From Prevotellaceae bacterium UBA6398 (GTDB lineage: Bacteria; Bacteroidota; Bacteroidia; Bacteroidales; Bacteroidaceae), in NCBI GenBank assembly GCA_002437495.1, contig DJQA01000008.1:1-64000 (forward strand): a stretch of 64,000 nucleotides of DNA, written 5' to 3'. The notes under the pieces are model-generated. The model had not been told where the DNA came from, ran no database searches, and saw nothing but the letters and a program-made list of their open reading frames with translations. Of the stretch, positions 1-8,095 are shown piece after piece. The position numbers were made by a program, and so were the translations under genes. Positions within the stretch are counted from its first letter, which is position 1. Every line of letters begins with the position of its first letter.

Positions 1-52
1 CGTATGCCATACGCCCCTACGGCATTGCGATATGTTTGTTGATTGTGTGTAC
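1..52. repeat. GC palindrome module, cut by window edge
   Basis: Positions 1-16 are the right 16 bases of the GGGCGTATGCCATACGCCC palindrome found elsewhere in the window. The flank after it (CCTACGG, then GCGAT and TTGATTGT) matches the flanks at 63206-63260 and, inverted, at 27300-27356, so it is the same repeat subtype. The rest of 53-244 shows no gene I can support. Confidence 0.6.
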
Positions 53-244
53 TTTTGGTGTAAATATCAATTGTAATCAGGCGCTGTGGTGATTTTGCCG
101 TATTCTGTTTTTAAGGTGTTTGCAACGGCCGAAAAAAGGTTTGTTGCAAGTGCAGGATTTTCAACAGCTCACACCGCAAATCCGAATCCTTTCCAAATAC
201 CTATGGTTCACACGTTACGTCATCTTTGCAAGATTTCGTCAAAA

Positions 245-2032
245 TCATTTGGCGATTGGTTTTGTGGCCTCGGCGAGCCACTGTCTTACGGAGGCATCCT
301 TTATGAGTGGCATAAGGTGTTCGCGTACCGTTGCGTGGTAACCGTTGAGCCATTCCAGCTCGCCGTCGGTCATAAGCCCCAAGTCTATAGGCTTGGTGTC
401 GATGGGGCAAAGCGTGAGTGGTTCGAATTTAAGAAATCTGCCGAACTGCGACTCCCCCGCCGGCACTATGAGCAGCGTGTTTTCGGTGCGCACTCCGAAC
501 TTGCCCTCGCAATACAGTCCCGGCTCGTCGGTAACCGTCATCCCGGCGCGCAGCGGTGCGGGCATATAGTTCATGCGTATCTGGTGGGGGCCTTCGTGTA
601 CATTAAGATACGATCCCACGCCGTGCCCCGTGCCGTGTCCGTAGTTCATTAAATGCTTCCACATTGCATGGCGTGCCATGCAGTCTATCTGCGTTCCGCT
701 CGCGCCATCGGGGAACACGCAATCCGACAGAGCTATGTGGCCTTTCAGTACAAGGGTGTAAACCAGTTTCTCCTCCTCGGTTGGAGTGCCGAGGGCTATG
801 GTGCGTGTTATGTCGGTTGTTCCGTCGCTGTATTGCGCTCCGGAGTCGATCAATATAAAACTGCTTCGTTCAAGTTTCACATCCGAAGCCTCATCGGCCT
901 CGTAATGCACAATAGCGCCGTGCGGTCCATAGGCGGCTATCGTGGCGAAGCTCAATCCGCGATAAAGTTCCTGTTCTGCCCGCAGGGAGGTTAGCAGCCT
1001 GTCCACACCCATTTCGGTTATGCCTTTTTCCACTTCGCTGTCAAGGCGGCTGAGGAACGTTACCACTGCCACGCCATCGCGCAGCATGGCGCGGTGAAAG
1101 CCATCAATCTCCGTATTGTTCTTTATGGCTTTCAATTCGCAGGCAACCGACGGGGCCGCAACGCATTCGCCGTCTTTGTAGAGCGACATTATGGCGCAGT
1201 TTGCCTTGTCGGAAACCATTGTGCGGCGGGCGCGGAGTTTTACGATGGTTTCGCCCACGCTTTCGTAGGGCATGGTTGCCACCCCCTCGGCCGCAAGGTA
1301 TCGGCTTACCTCGGGAGTAAGTTTTTCGGAATTGACAAAGAGAACCGACTCTTTGTTTGAGAGCAGGAGATATGAAACGAACACCGGGTTGCACTCAACA
1401 TCGTTGCCGCGCAGGTTGAGCGTCCACGCAATTTCATCGAGGGCGGTGATGAGCATGGCATCGCAGTCCGCCTCGGCAGCCCGGGCGAGCAATCGTTGTA
1501 TCTTGCTGCGGCAGCTTTCTCCCGCATATTCCGGCGGTTGTATATTTATTTTGTATTTAGGGAGCGGAGGGCGGTTTTCCCAAACCTCGGCAAACGGGTC
1601 GTTGCAAAGCACTATGGAAATTTTCTTGGAGGAAAGCGTTTTTCCGAGCGCAAGGCGCATGGCGGGTGTTGCCGTGCTGCCGTCAATCCCCACTTTACCA
1701 CCCCGGCCAAGGGTGGCGGCAAGCCACTGCCCTATCGTCGGCGTTTCGGGAAGCCCGTCTTTCATAAGCGCAAAGGGCGTGCCTTCAAGCTGCTGCGCGG
1801 CGGCGAGAAAATATCGCGAATCGGTCCACAGAGCCGCGTTGCCGAGAGTTACCACCGCCGTGCCGGCCGAGCCGTTGAAGCCCGAAATCCATTGTCGGCA
1901 CTGCCAATGAGCGGGGGTATACTCGCTCACGTGCGGATCGTTTGAGGGAACTATTAACGCATCGAGGCCGTTCTGCCTCATGTAACCGCGCAGTTTTTCC
2001 ACGCGGAGTGTTATGCTGTTGCTTTCTTTCAT
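245..2032 (-). CDS. pepP: Xaa-Pro aminopeptidase (M24B, aminopeptidase P family)
   Basis: Cytoplasmic metallopeptidase that removes an N-terminal residue preceding proline. The protein is 595 aa: two creatinase-like N-terminal domains followed by a pita-bread catalytic domain. The dimetal ligands are visible: Asp about 395 and 406 (LIDSGAQYSDGTTDITRT), His about 470 (GHGTGHGVG), Glu about 501 (TDEPGLY) and Glu about 516 (RTENTLL). The frame stays open upstream to 2536, but the ATG at 2032 (MKESNS) is chosen because it begins the conserved family N-terminus and lies just after a -7-like box. The upstream extension would run antisense into glsA. It is a monocistronic gene diverging from glsA. 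No signal peptide is seen. Family assignment is firm; the gene symbol is by analogy. Confidence 0.9.
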   Translation of the reverse strand: MKESNSITLRVEKLRGYMRQNGLDALIVPSNDPHVSEYTPAHWQCRQWISGFNGSAGTAVVTLGNAALWTDSRYFLAAAQQLEGTPFALMKDGLPETPTIGQWLAATLGRGGKVGIDGSTATPAMRLALGKTLSSKKISIVLCNDPFAEVWENRPPLPKYKINIQPPEYAGESCRSKIQRLLARAAEADCDAMLITALDEIAWTLNLRGNDVECNPVFVSYLLLSNKESVLFVNSEKLTPEVSRYLAAEGVATMPYESVGETIVKLRARRTMVSDKANCAIMSLYKDGECVAAPSVACELKAIKNNTEIDGFHRAMLRDGVAVVTFLSRLDSEVEKGITEMGVDRLLTSLRAEQELYRGLSFATIAAYGPHGAIVHYEADEASDVKLERSSFILIDSGAQYSDGTTDITRTIALGTPTEEEKLVYTLVLKGHIALSDCVFPDGASGTQIDCMARHAMWKHLMNYGHGTGHGVGSYLNVHEGPHQIRMNYMPAPLRAGMTVTDEPGLYCEGKFGVRTENTLLIVPAGESQFGRFLKFEPLTLCPIDTKPIDLGLMTDGELEWLNGYHATVREHLMPLIKDASVRQWLAEATKPIAK

Positions 2033-2052
2033 CTTTAGTTGTTTTACCGATG

Positions 2053-2060
2053 CTAAGTTA
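2053..2060 (-). promoter_or_regulatory. -7-like box for the aminopeptidase gene
   Basis: On the minus strand this reads TAACTTAG, one mismatch from the Bacteroidota -7 consensus TAnnTTTG, about 20 nt before the ATG at 2032. No clear -33 TTTG is seen. Confidence 0.4.
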
Positions 2061-2176
2061 CGTTTTTTTGCCGTGGTGCGCGCCCGCGCGGCAACAAAAT
2101 GCGCCTGCAAGTTTACGAAACGGCATACAACCATTAAAAATACGCGAAAAAGTACAATGATTACTGAAAAACTTGC

Positions 2177-2184
2177 TAATTTTG
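2177..2184 (+). promoter_or_regulatory. -7 box for glsA-glsB
   Basis: TAATTTTG is a full match to TAnnTTTG, 19 nt before the glsA ATG, giving a short leader. A -33 element is not obvious. Confidence 0.5.
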
Positions 2185-2203
2185 TCGTGCAATAGAAAGA
2201 ATC

Positions 2204-3034
2204 ATGCCAAACTCTGACGTAAGTACAAAGCCCATAGACGTAAGAAAAGTTCTTGAGTCGAAATTGGGCGGGAAAATACGTTTTGTGCCGAAATGCGTGC
2301 TGAACCGGCTTCGCAAAATACTTCACGAAGACGAGATAAACGAGTATCTTGAAAGCGTCAAGGACATAAAGGGGGCAAAATGGCTCGAAGCCACACGCAA
2401 ATACCTTGACATGCGCATAACTGTTGAGGGCGAGGACAATTTGCCGCCTGCTGAAAACGGGCCTTACACTTTTGTATGCAACCACCCGCTGGGAGGTCCC
2501 GACGGTATAGGCATAGGCGCGGTGCTCGCAAAACATTATGGCGACAAGCTCAAGTATCTCGTTAACGACTTTCTATTGTTCCTGCCGGGCTTGAAGCCGC
2601 TTTGCATCCCCATAAACAAAACCGGGGGGCAAAGCCGCAGTCTTCCGCAGCTCGTAAGAGAGGGCTTTGAAAGCGACAACAACATATTCATGTTTCCCGC
2701 CGGGCTTTGCTCACGCCGCCACGGCGGGGTAATCCACGACCTTGAGTGGAAAAAAACATTCATTGTGAGGAGCGTGGCGGCGAAAAGAGACATTGTGCCG
2801 ATGCACTTCAGCGGCAGAAACTCCGACCGCTTTTACCGCATAGCCCGGCTGTGCGAGATATTCCACTCGCCGATTAACTTCGCCATGCTTTTCCTTGCCG
2901 ACGAAACCTACCGCAACCGCCATAAGGACTTTGTCCTAAAAGTGGGCAAGCCTATCCCATGGAAAACTTTTGACAAATCAAAAACAGGCTCGGAGTGGGC
3001 TGCCTATGTGGAGAGCATTTGCTACAGCCTGTGA
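2204..3034 (+). CDS. glsA: Glycine-lipid O-acyltransferase (PlsC-like)
   Basis: The 276-aa protein belongs to the lysophospholipid acyltransferase superfamily and resembles GlsA of Bacteroides, which adds the second, ester-linked acyl chain to N-acyl-3-hydroxy-glycine to form glycine lipids at the inner membrane. The catalytic block is NHPLGGPDG with His94 and Asp100, so the spacing is HX5D, not the canonical HX4D of PlsC. The second family block FPAGLCSRR follows near residue 164. There is no signal peptide or clear membrane span. The partner glsB starts 33 bp downstream on the same strand, and this adjacency is the main reason for preferring GlsA over a generic acyltransferase. The start at 2204 is supported by the -7 box at 2177-2184. 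Confidence 0.82.
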   Translation: MPNSDVSTKPIDVRKVLESKLGGKIRFVPKCVLNRLRKILHEDEINEYLESVKDIKGAKWLEATRKYLDMRITVEGEDNLPPAENGPYTFVCNHPLGGPDGIGIGAVLAKHYGDKLKYLVNDFLLFLPGLKPLCIPINKTGGQSRSLPQLVREGFESDNNIFMFPAGLCSRRHGGVIHDLEWKKTFIVRSVAAKRDIVPMHFSGRNSDRFYRIARLCEIFHSPINFAMLFLADETYRNRHKDFVLKVGKPIPWKTFDKSKTGSEWAAYVESICYSL

Positions 3035-3067
3035 TACGGGCGGCATGTTTAACATAATAACCATTAG

Positions 3068-4060
3068 ATGGAAGAAAGAATTATTGATCCGGTTCCACGT
3101 GAGCTTCTTGCCAAGGAGCTTACCCCCGACCGCTGTTTGCGTAACACCAACAAGCGCGCAAATGAGATTTACGTTGTTACCTATCAGAATGCGCCCAACG
3201 TGGTGCGCGAGATAGGTCGCCTGCGCGAAATAGCGTTCCGCGCCGCCGGCGGCGGCACCGGCAAGAGCTGCGACCTGGATGAGTTCGACACAATGGAAGT
3301 GCCATACCGCCAGCTTATCGTATGGAACCCCGAAACACAGGAAATTCTCGGCGGATACCGCTACCTGCCCGGCTCGCTTTTCAAAATGGGAGATGACGGG
3401 CAGCCCATGGTGGCAACGAGCCACATGTTCCACTTCTCAGAGAAATTCATAAAAGACTACATGCCCTACACCGTTGAGCTGGGACGCTCGTTTGTGGCGG
3501 TGGAATACCAAAGCACCCGCCCGGGCTCGCGGGGACTGTTCACACTCGACAACCTGTGGGACGGACTCGGAGCACTTACGTTTCTCGTTGAGGGCATGAA
3601 ATACTTCTTCGGCAAAATGACAATGTATCCCTCGTTCGACCGCAAGGGCCGCGACATGATACTTTTCTTTTTGCAAAAACACTTTGGCGACAAAGACAAC
3701 CTCGTAACGGTGCTCAATCCCATAAAAACAGAAACCGACCGCAATTACCTGCAACAGCTTTTCAACGGTTCGAGCTTCAAGGAGGATTACAAAATATTGA
3801 ACACCGAAGTAAGAAAGCTGGGCTTCAACATTCCGCCGCTTGTAAACGCCTATATGGGTTTAAGCCCCACGATGAAAATGTTCGGCACGGCGGTGAACGA
3901 CACGTTCGGAAACGTTGAGGAAACGGGAATACTGATTGACGTTGACGAGATTTTCGAAGAAAAGCGCCGACGCCATATAAACACCTTCGTGCAGAAAAAC
4001 CCCGATTCGCTCAACATTCTGCGCGATGTGCTAAAAGCCCCGGGCAACAAGCGGAACTGA
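3068..4060 (+). CDS. glsB: Glycine-lipid N-acyltransferase (GNAT-like, OlsB-related)
   Basis: The 330-aa protein matches the GlsB/OlsB-like N-acyltransferases once annotated as putative hemolysins. In Bacteroides GlsB links a 3-hydroxy fatty acyl chain to glycine, the first step of glycine-lipid synthesis. The acyltransferase core covers roughly residues 35-230 and includes a conserved ELGRSFVAVEYQ stretch and the later MTMYPSFDRKGRD segment. There is no signal peptide; the enzyme should act at the cytoplasmic face using acyl-ACP. It sits 33 bp after glsA and is followed by a terminator-like hairpin, so the pair is a two-gene operon. In B. thetaiotaomicron, as I recall, glsB and glsA are also neighbours. 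Substrate specificity is inferred from homology. Confidence 0.82.
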   Translation: MEERIIDPVPRELLAKELTPDRCLRNTNKRANEIYVVTYQNAPNVVREIGRLREIAFRAAGGGTGKSCDLDEFDTMEVPYRQLIVWNPETQEILGGYRYLPGSLFKMGDDGQPMVATSHMFHFSEKFIKDYMPYTVELGRSFVAVEYQSTRPGSRGLFTLDNLWDGLGALTFLVEGMKYFFGKMTMYPSFDRKGRDMILFFLQKHFGDKDNLVTVLNPIKTETDRNYLQQLFNGSSFKEDYKILNTEVRKLGFNIPPLVNAYMGLSPTMKMFGTAVNDTFGNVEETGILIDVDEIFEEKRRRHINTFVQKNPDSLNILRDVLKAPGNKRN

Positions 4061-4069
4061 AAGCGGCAC

Positions 4070-4103
4070 AAGGTCTTTGCGCGTTTGGCACAAAGGCCTT
4101 TTT
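4070..4103 (+). terminator. Terminator of glsA-glsB
   Basis: A 10-bp stem (AAGGTCTTTG with CAAAGGCCTT, one G-U pair) ends in a short T run, 10 nt after the glsB stop. Confidence 0.6.
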
Positions 4104-4178
4104 GTTGCCCCAAGGCAAAGCGCAACCGTCAAATGCGTAAAAGCATGCGTTTTTAATGCTTTTGACAAATAGTATCAT

Positions 4179-4186
4179 TATATTTG
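4179..4186 (+). promoter_or_regulatory. -7 box for the esterase pair
   Basis: TATATTTG matches TAnnTTTG, 38 nt before the first esterase ATG. A TTTG at 4161-4164 is closer than the usual 19-21 bp, so the -33 element is uncertain. Confidence 0.45.
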
Positions 4187-4224
4187 CAATATAAAATATA
4201 AATACACTTACCTAAAACAGCCAA

Positions 4225-5088
4225 ATGAAAAAGATTGTCGCAGCGTTTGCGCTGCTGATATTGTATGCAACAGCGGGCATTGCCCAAAGCAAAGGAATTG
4301 TGGTGGATATTTGGCCCAATGGCCTGCCCAACACCAACGGCATTGACTTAACAAAACCCTACAACGACGAAGGGCGCAACTACAAGCCGGAGATGACCGT
4401 TTACCTGCCCGAAAAGTCAAAGGCCACCGGCCAGGCTGTTCTTTGCATACCGGGCGGGGGATATGGTATGGTGTGCTACGACACCGAAGGGTTCAATTGG
4501 GTACCCTACTTCCTTGACCACGGAATAGCCATAGCCGTGCTGAAATATCGCCTACCCTACGGACAGTCGGCCGTGCCTGGAAGCGATGCCATGGAAGCCA
4601 TGCGCATACTGCGCAAAAACGCCGCAAAGTGGGGCTACTCCCCCAACAAGATAGGTGTGATGGGACACAGCGCGGGCGGGCACCTTTGCGCAACGGTGGC
4701 AACCCACGCCACAGGCGAAGCGCGCCCGAACTTCCAGATACTGATGTACCCGGTTATCACCATGGACAAGACATTCACCCACATGGGCACCCACGACAAT
4801 CTAATAGGCACCAATCCGCCGACAGAGGTGGAGAAATACTTCAGCCTTGAAAAACAGGTGAAGCCCGGACAGTCGCCGGCAATAATATTCGTAACCGACG
4901 ACGATCGCATTGTTCCGGTGGAAAACAGCGTGGTTTACTACCAGGCCCTACACAAGGCAGGAGTGCCCGCATCGCTGCACATTTATCGCTCGGGCGACCA
5001 CGGATTCAGCTGCCACAAAAGCTTTAAGTGGCACGATGGCGAAATGACAGACCTGTTCAAATGGCTCGACGACCTGAACAAACAATAA
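4225..5088 (+). CDS. Secreted alpha/beta-hydrolase, probable carbohydrate esterase (copy 1)
   Basis: The 287-aa protein has an N-terminal signal peptide (MKKIVAAFALLILYATAGIA, cleavage after about residue 20), so it acts in the periplasm or beyond. The alpha/beta-hydrolase fold shows the oxyanion region PGGGYG, the nucleophile elbow GHSAGGH with Ser149, a late Asp in DDDRIVPVENS and the catalytic His in GDHGF. This pattern fits the esterase/lipase group that includes bacterial acetyl-xylan and feruloyl esterases, so it probably removes acyl groups from plant glycans. The exact substrate is not deducible. A close paralog starts 18 bp after its stop. The operon lies immediately upstream of the rhamnose genes, suggesting de-esterification of rhamnose-containing pectin, which is inference only. 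Confidence 0.8.
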   Translation: MKKIVAAFALLILYATAGIAQSKGIVVDIWPNGLPNTNGIDLTKPYNDEGRNYKPEMTVYLPEKSKATGQAVLCIPGGGYGMVCYDTEGFNWVPYFLDHGIAIAVLKYRLPYGQSAVPGSDAMEAMRILRKNAAKWGYSPNKIGVMGHSAGGHLCATVATHATGEARPNFQILMYPVITMDKTFTHMGTHDNLIGTNPPTEVEKYFSLEKQVKPGQSPAIIFVTDDDRIVPVENSVVYYQALHKAGVPASLHIYRSGDHGFSCHKSFKWHDGEMTDLFKWLDDLNKQ

Positions 5089-5106
5089 CATAGCCTACAT
5101 AAAATC

Positions 5107-5961
5107 ATGAAAAAACTATTAGGAGCACTACTCTTTGTGCTTGCCGGGGCAACCACCGCCCTTGCACAGAAAACACTCACCGTTGACGTTTGGCCGCAAG
5201 GGCTTCCCAATACCAACGGCAGAGACACCACCGAACCCTTTGACGACAAAACGCGAAACTTCAAGCCGCAAATGTTCGCCTATCTGCCCGCAGCCGACAA
5301 GGCCAACGGCAAGGCAGTGGTAATACTTCCCGGCGGAAGCTACTTGGGACTTGCCTTGGACTCAGAGGGAAAGAACTGGGCGCCATTCTTCAACGAGCAG
5401 GGCGTGGCTGTGTTCGTGCTCAAATACCGTATGCCCAACGGCTATACGCAAGTGCCGGAAAGCGATGCCTTTGAAGCCATGCGCATTGTGCGCCGCAACG
5501 CAAAGCGATGGAACATCGACCCACACAAAGTAGGCATAATGGGACACAGCGCAGGCGGACACCTGTGCTCAACCGTGGCAACCCACTCCACCGGAGACGC
5601 ACGCCCCGACTTCCAGATACTACTGTACCCCGTTATTTCAATGGACCCAGCTATTACCCACGCCGATTCGCGCAAGAGCCTGCTCGGCGCAAACCCAACG
5701 CCCGAAATGGACAAAGCATACAGCAACGACCTGCATGTAAAACCCGGACAGGCTCCCGCAATAATATTGCTGAGCAACGACGACGGCTCGGTGCAACCCG
5801 AGAATTCTGTGCGCTACTATCAGGCACTGAAAAGAAACGGCATTGATGCCTCTATGCACATATACCCAAGCGGCGGACACGGATATGGAGCTAACAAGAA
5901 TTTCAAATATCACAAGCTGATGTGCGAGGAACTTGCCGAGTGGCTGAAACATCTTAAATAG
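5107..5961 (+). CDS. Secreted alpha/beta-hydrolase, probable carbohydrate esterase (copy 2)
   Basis: This 284-aa protein is a tandem paralog of the preceding gene and is alignable along its whole length: both have a signal peptide, a VDxWPxGLPNTNG start of the mature region, GHSAGGH (Ser148 here), a late Asp and a C-terminal His (GGHGYG). About half the residues look identical by eye. The acid region differs (NDDGSVQPENS against DDDRIVPVENS), which could shift substrate preference while keeping the triad. Spacing of 18 bp indicates co-transcription. No terminator is clear downstream. The duplication is old, given the divergence. Function is assigned only to esterase level. Confidence 0.8.
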   Translation: MKKLLGALLFVLAGATTALAQKTLTVDVWPQGLPNTNGRDTTEPFDDKTRNFKPQMFAYLPAADKANGKAVVILPGGSYLGLALDSEGKNWAPFFNEQGVAVFVLKYRMPNGYTQVPESDAFEAMRIVRRNAKRWNIDPHKVGIMGHSAGGHLCSTVATHSTGDARPDFQILLYPVISMDPAITHADSRKSLLGANPTPEMDKAYSNDLHVKPGQAPAIILLSNDDGSVQPENSVRYYQALKRNGIDASMHIYPSGGHGYGANKNFKYHKLMCEELAEWLKHLK

Positions 5962-6079
5962 TCGTCCCTTAAAAACTCCGGTTCAACGATATGTTCATGC
6001 TCATACGCCGATATGCAAAGAATGCAGCATCTCGCGGTTTTTCTATTTAAAGGCTGAAAGAGCGCTTTTGGCGGCGGTG

Positions 6080-6210
6080 TACAGGGCGTATGCAAAGCGC
6101 CCCTGCAAATGCACAAATTCGAAACGGAAAACTTTCTCCAAACATCGCGAAAATTATATTTGATGTAAAAAAAACTACATGGGACGTAGGAAAAATTATG
6201 TCTGATGTAG
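6080..6210 (-). repeat. Composite repeat, copy 1: decayed palindrome plus 21-bp dyad array
   Basis: A decayed GGGCGTATG... palindrome lies at 6084-6102. The dyads TTATATTTGATGTAA (6154-6168), CTACATGGGACGTAG (6175-6189) and TTATGTCTGATGTAG (6196-6210) start exactly 21 bp apart, separated by A tracts. The unit is inverted relative to the copies at 14.9 and 21.9 kb. It sits between the esterase operon and rhaB. Confidence 0.85.
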
Positions 6211-6590
6211 AAAATCACTCCACCGCCCGGCAACATTTTCTTCATACAGTTTGAGAAAATGTTTGAGAATTGGCAAGTCGCACATCGGTATGATAGCCGA
6301 ACAAATAAGTTGCGTCATTGACCGTGTTAATAACAAAAATCCGCAAGCGTTATGCATGTAAAGATACAAAAGCCTGCAAACTTACACAATGTATTATTAT
6401 CATTGATAATCAAACAAAAGGTTTCATTTTAAGGGTCGGCTAAATATCCGCAGCCCGAAAAAACAAAATCATGCTGCCCGAAGAATATACATTCCCCGGG
6501 CAGCACAGCCTTCATAGAGCTAAGAAATCTTTTTATTTGACAATTCCCGCCTATACTGTTGCATATAAGCAGGAATATTTTAACTTTGCG

Positions 6591-6598
6591 GATTGAAT
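6591..6598 (+). promoter_or_regulatory. -7 box for the rhamnose operon
   Basis: TAACTTTG matches TAnnTTTG exactly, with a TTG at 6569-6571 about 19 bp upstream as a possible -33 element. The leader to rhaB would be about 60 nt. Confidence 0.5.
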
Positions 6599-6664
6599 GA
6601 ACCATACAAAAATTTTGCAGGCTTTAATAAGCATACCTGACTGATAAAATAAAGACAAACAGAC

Positions 6665-8089
6665 ATGAAGACATTTAACTTCCTGGCATTCGATGTGGGC
6701 GCTACAAGCGGACGCGGAATGCTGGCCACCGTTAGCGAAAGCTCGTTCAAAATCAAGGAGATTTTCCGATTTCCTAACGCCATAATGAAAATACACGGCA
6801 AATGCTACTGGGATATTTACGCAATATTCGACAATTTGAAGAAATCCATCGCCGCAGCACGCGACCTCGGCGTGAAACTCGACTCCATAGGCATTGACAC
6901 ATGGGGATGCGACTTCGGATACGTGGCAAAAGACGGAACTCTGTTAGGACTGCCGCGCGCATATCGCGACCAATACACCGCAGCCACCCCCGAAAAGACA
7001 TACAAAATTGTGCCGCGCAAAGAACTGTACGCTCATACCGGCATACAAATTATGAACTTCAACTCCGTGTTCCAGATTTTCGAGGCCAAAGAAGAGATGT
7101 TTGCGCCGAGAATGAACGCCGACAAGATACTGTTCATCCCCGACCTGCTGTCGTATTTTTGCACCGGAAAAATGTTCACCGAATACACGGTGGCTTCCAC
7201 CTCACAGATGCTCAACGCCACAACGCGCAACTGGGACAAACCACTGCTTGAGAAACTCGGCATAGACACCACGATGCTACTGCCGCTTGTGCAGCCGGGA
7301 ACAGAGGTTGGCAAGCTGCTCCCCGAAATAGCCGATGAGCTAGGCGTTGACCCTATGCCCGTGATTGCAGTAGCCGGGCACGACACTGCCGCCGCAATTG
7401 CCGCTGTGCCGGCAAGCGATGAGCATTTTGCTTACCTGAGCAGCGGCACATGGAGCCTTATGGGCATAGAAAGCGCCAAACCGATACTAACAGAGGAATC
7501 GTGCAATAAGAACTACACCAACGAGGGCGGAATAGAAGGCACAACGCGCTTCCTTAAAAACATAACGGGAATGTGGCTGCTTGAACAGAGCCGCAAGTGC
7601 TGGAGCAGAGAAGGAAGAAACTACGACTACGCCCGTATTGAGACAATGGCCGCACAGGAAATAGACTTCCCATCATACATCGACCCCAACGACCCGCGCT
7701 TTGCAAACCCCGAAAACATGGACGCGGAAATAAAGAACAGCTGCAAGGAGCGAGGAATGGTCGTTCCCCAAAACGATGCGCAAATGATTTCGTGCATATA
7801 CCACAGCCTGGCTAACAAATACCGGGATGTGATTGTCTCACTACAGGACATGGCACCCTTCACAATCGATAAGTTGCACGTGATTGGCGGAGGCTCGGTA
7901 AACAAGGTAATGAGCCAGCTCACATCAAACGCCATAGGAATGCCCGTTATTGCCGGACCTTCGGAAGCTACGGCTATAGGAAACGCCATGATACAGGCAA
8001 AGGCCGCAGGGCTTTACAATAACCGCTGGGAGATGCGCAAGGCTGTAACAAATAATATCGGCACAAAAACTTACACACCGCAAATATAA
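6665..8089 (+). CDS. rhaB: L-rhamnulokinase
   Basis: The 474-aa FGGY-family sugar kinase phosphorylates L-rhamnulose at O1 with ATP in the cytoplasm, the second step of the rhamnose phosphorylation pathway. The N-terminal ATPase motif FDVGATSGRGM, the GIDTWGCDFGY block and the late GGGSVNKVMSQLTSNA block are characteristic of RhaB rather than FucK or XylB. Length is normal for the family. It is the first gene of an operon with the GH78 gene, rhaA, rhaT and rhaD; the next gene starts 6 bp after its stop. A -7 box lies 66 nt upstream. The assignment is strengthened by the isomerase, transporter and aldolase in the same operon. Confidence 0.95.
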   Translation: MKTFNFLAFDVGATSGRGMLATVSESSFKIKEIFRFPNAIMKIHGKCYWDIYAIFDNLKKSIAAARDLGVKLDSIGIDTWGCDFGYVAKDGTLLGLPRAYRDQYTAATPEKTYKIVPRKELYAHTGIQIMNFNSVFQIFEAKEEMFAPRMNADKILFIPDLLSYFCTGKMFTEYTVASTSQMLNATTRNWDKPLLEKLGIDTTMLLPLVQPGTEVGKLLPEIADELGVDPMPVIAVAGHDTAAAIAAVPASDEHFAYLSSGTWSLMGIESAKPILTEESCNKNYTNEGGIEGTTRFLKNITGMWLLEQSRKCWSREGRNYDYARIETMAAQEIDFPSYIDPNDPRFANPENMDAEIKNSCKERGMVVPQNDAQMISCIYHSLANKYRDVIVSLQDMAPFTIDKLHVIGGGSVNKVMSQLTSNAIGMPVIAGPSEATAIGNAMIQAKAAGLYNNRWEMRKAVTNNIGTKTYTPQI

Positions 8090-8095
8090 TACTAC

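Larger units (their letters stand above)
5962..6664. other. Intergenic region before rhaB
   Basis: About 700 bp without a supportable gene. It holds a composite repeat (6080-6210), a 13-bp palindrome TTATCATTGATAA near 6397-6409, an 8-bp inverted repeat GCTGCCCG/CGGGCAGC at 6473-6504 without a T run, and the rhaB -7 box at 6591. The inverted repeats are possible regulator sites for the rhamnose operon, but no regulator gene is present in the window to compare. Confidence 0.5.

Noticed and set aside
2033..2536. N-terminal extension of the aminopeptidase by 168 residues
   Set aside because: The extension has no aminopeptidase homology, runs over the promoter region and is antisense to glsA; the ATG at 2032 gives the normal N-terminus.
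6473..6504. GCTGCCCG/CGGGCAGC as a terminator of the esterase operon
   Set aside because: The 8-bp arms flank a 16-nt loop and no T run follows on either strand, and it lies 500 bp past the operon end; a regulator site is as likely.
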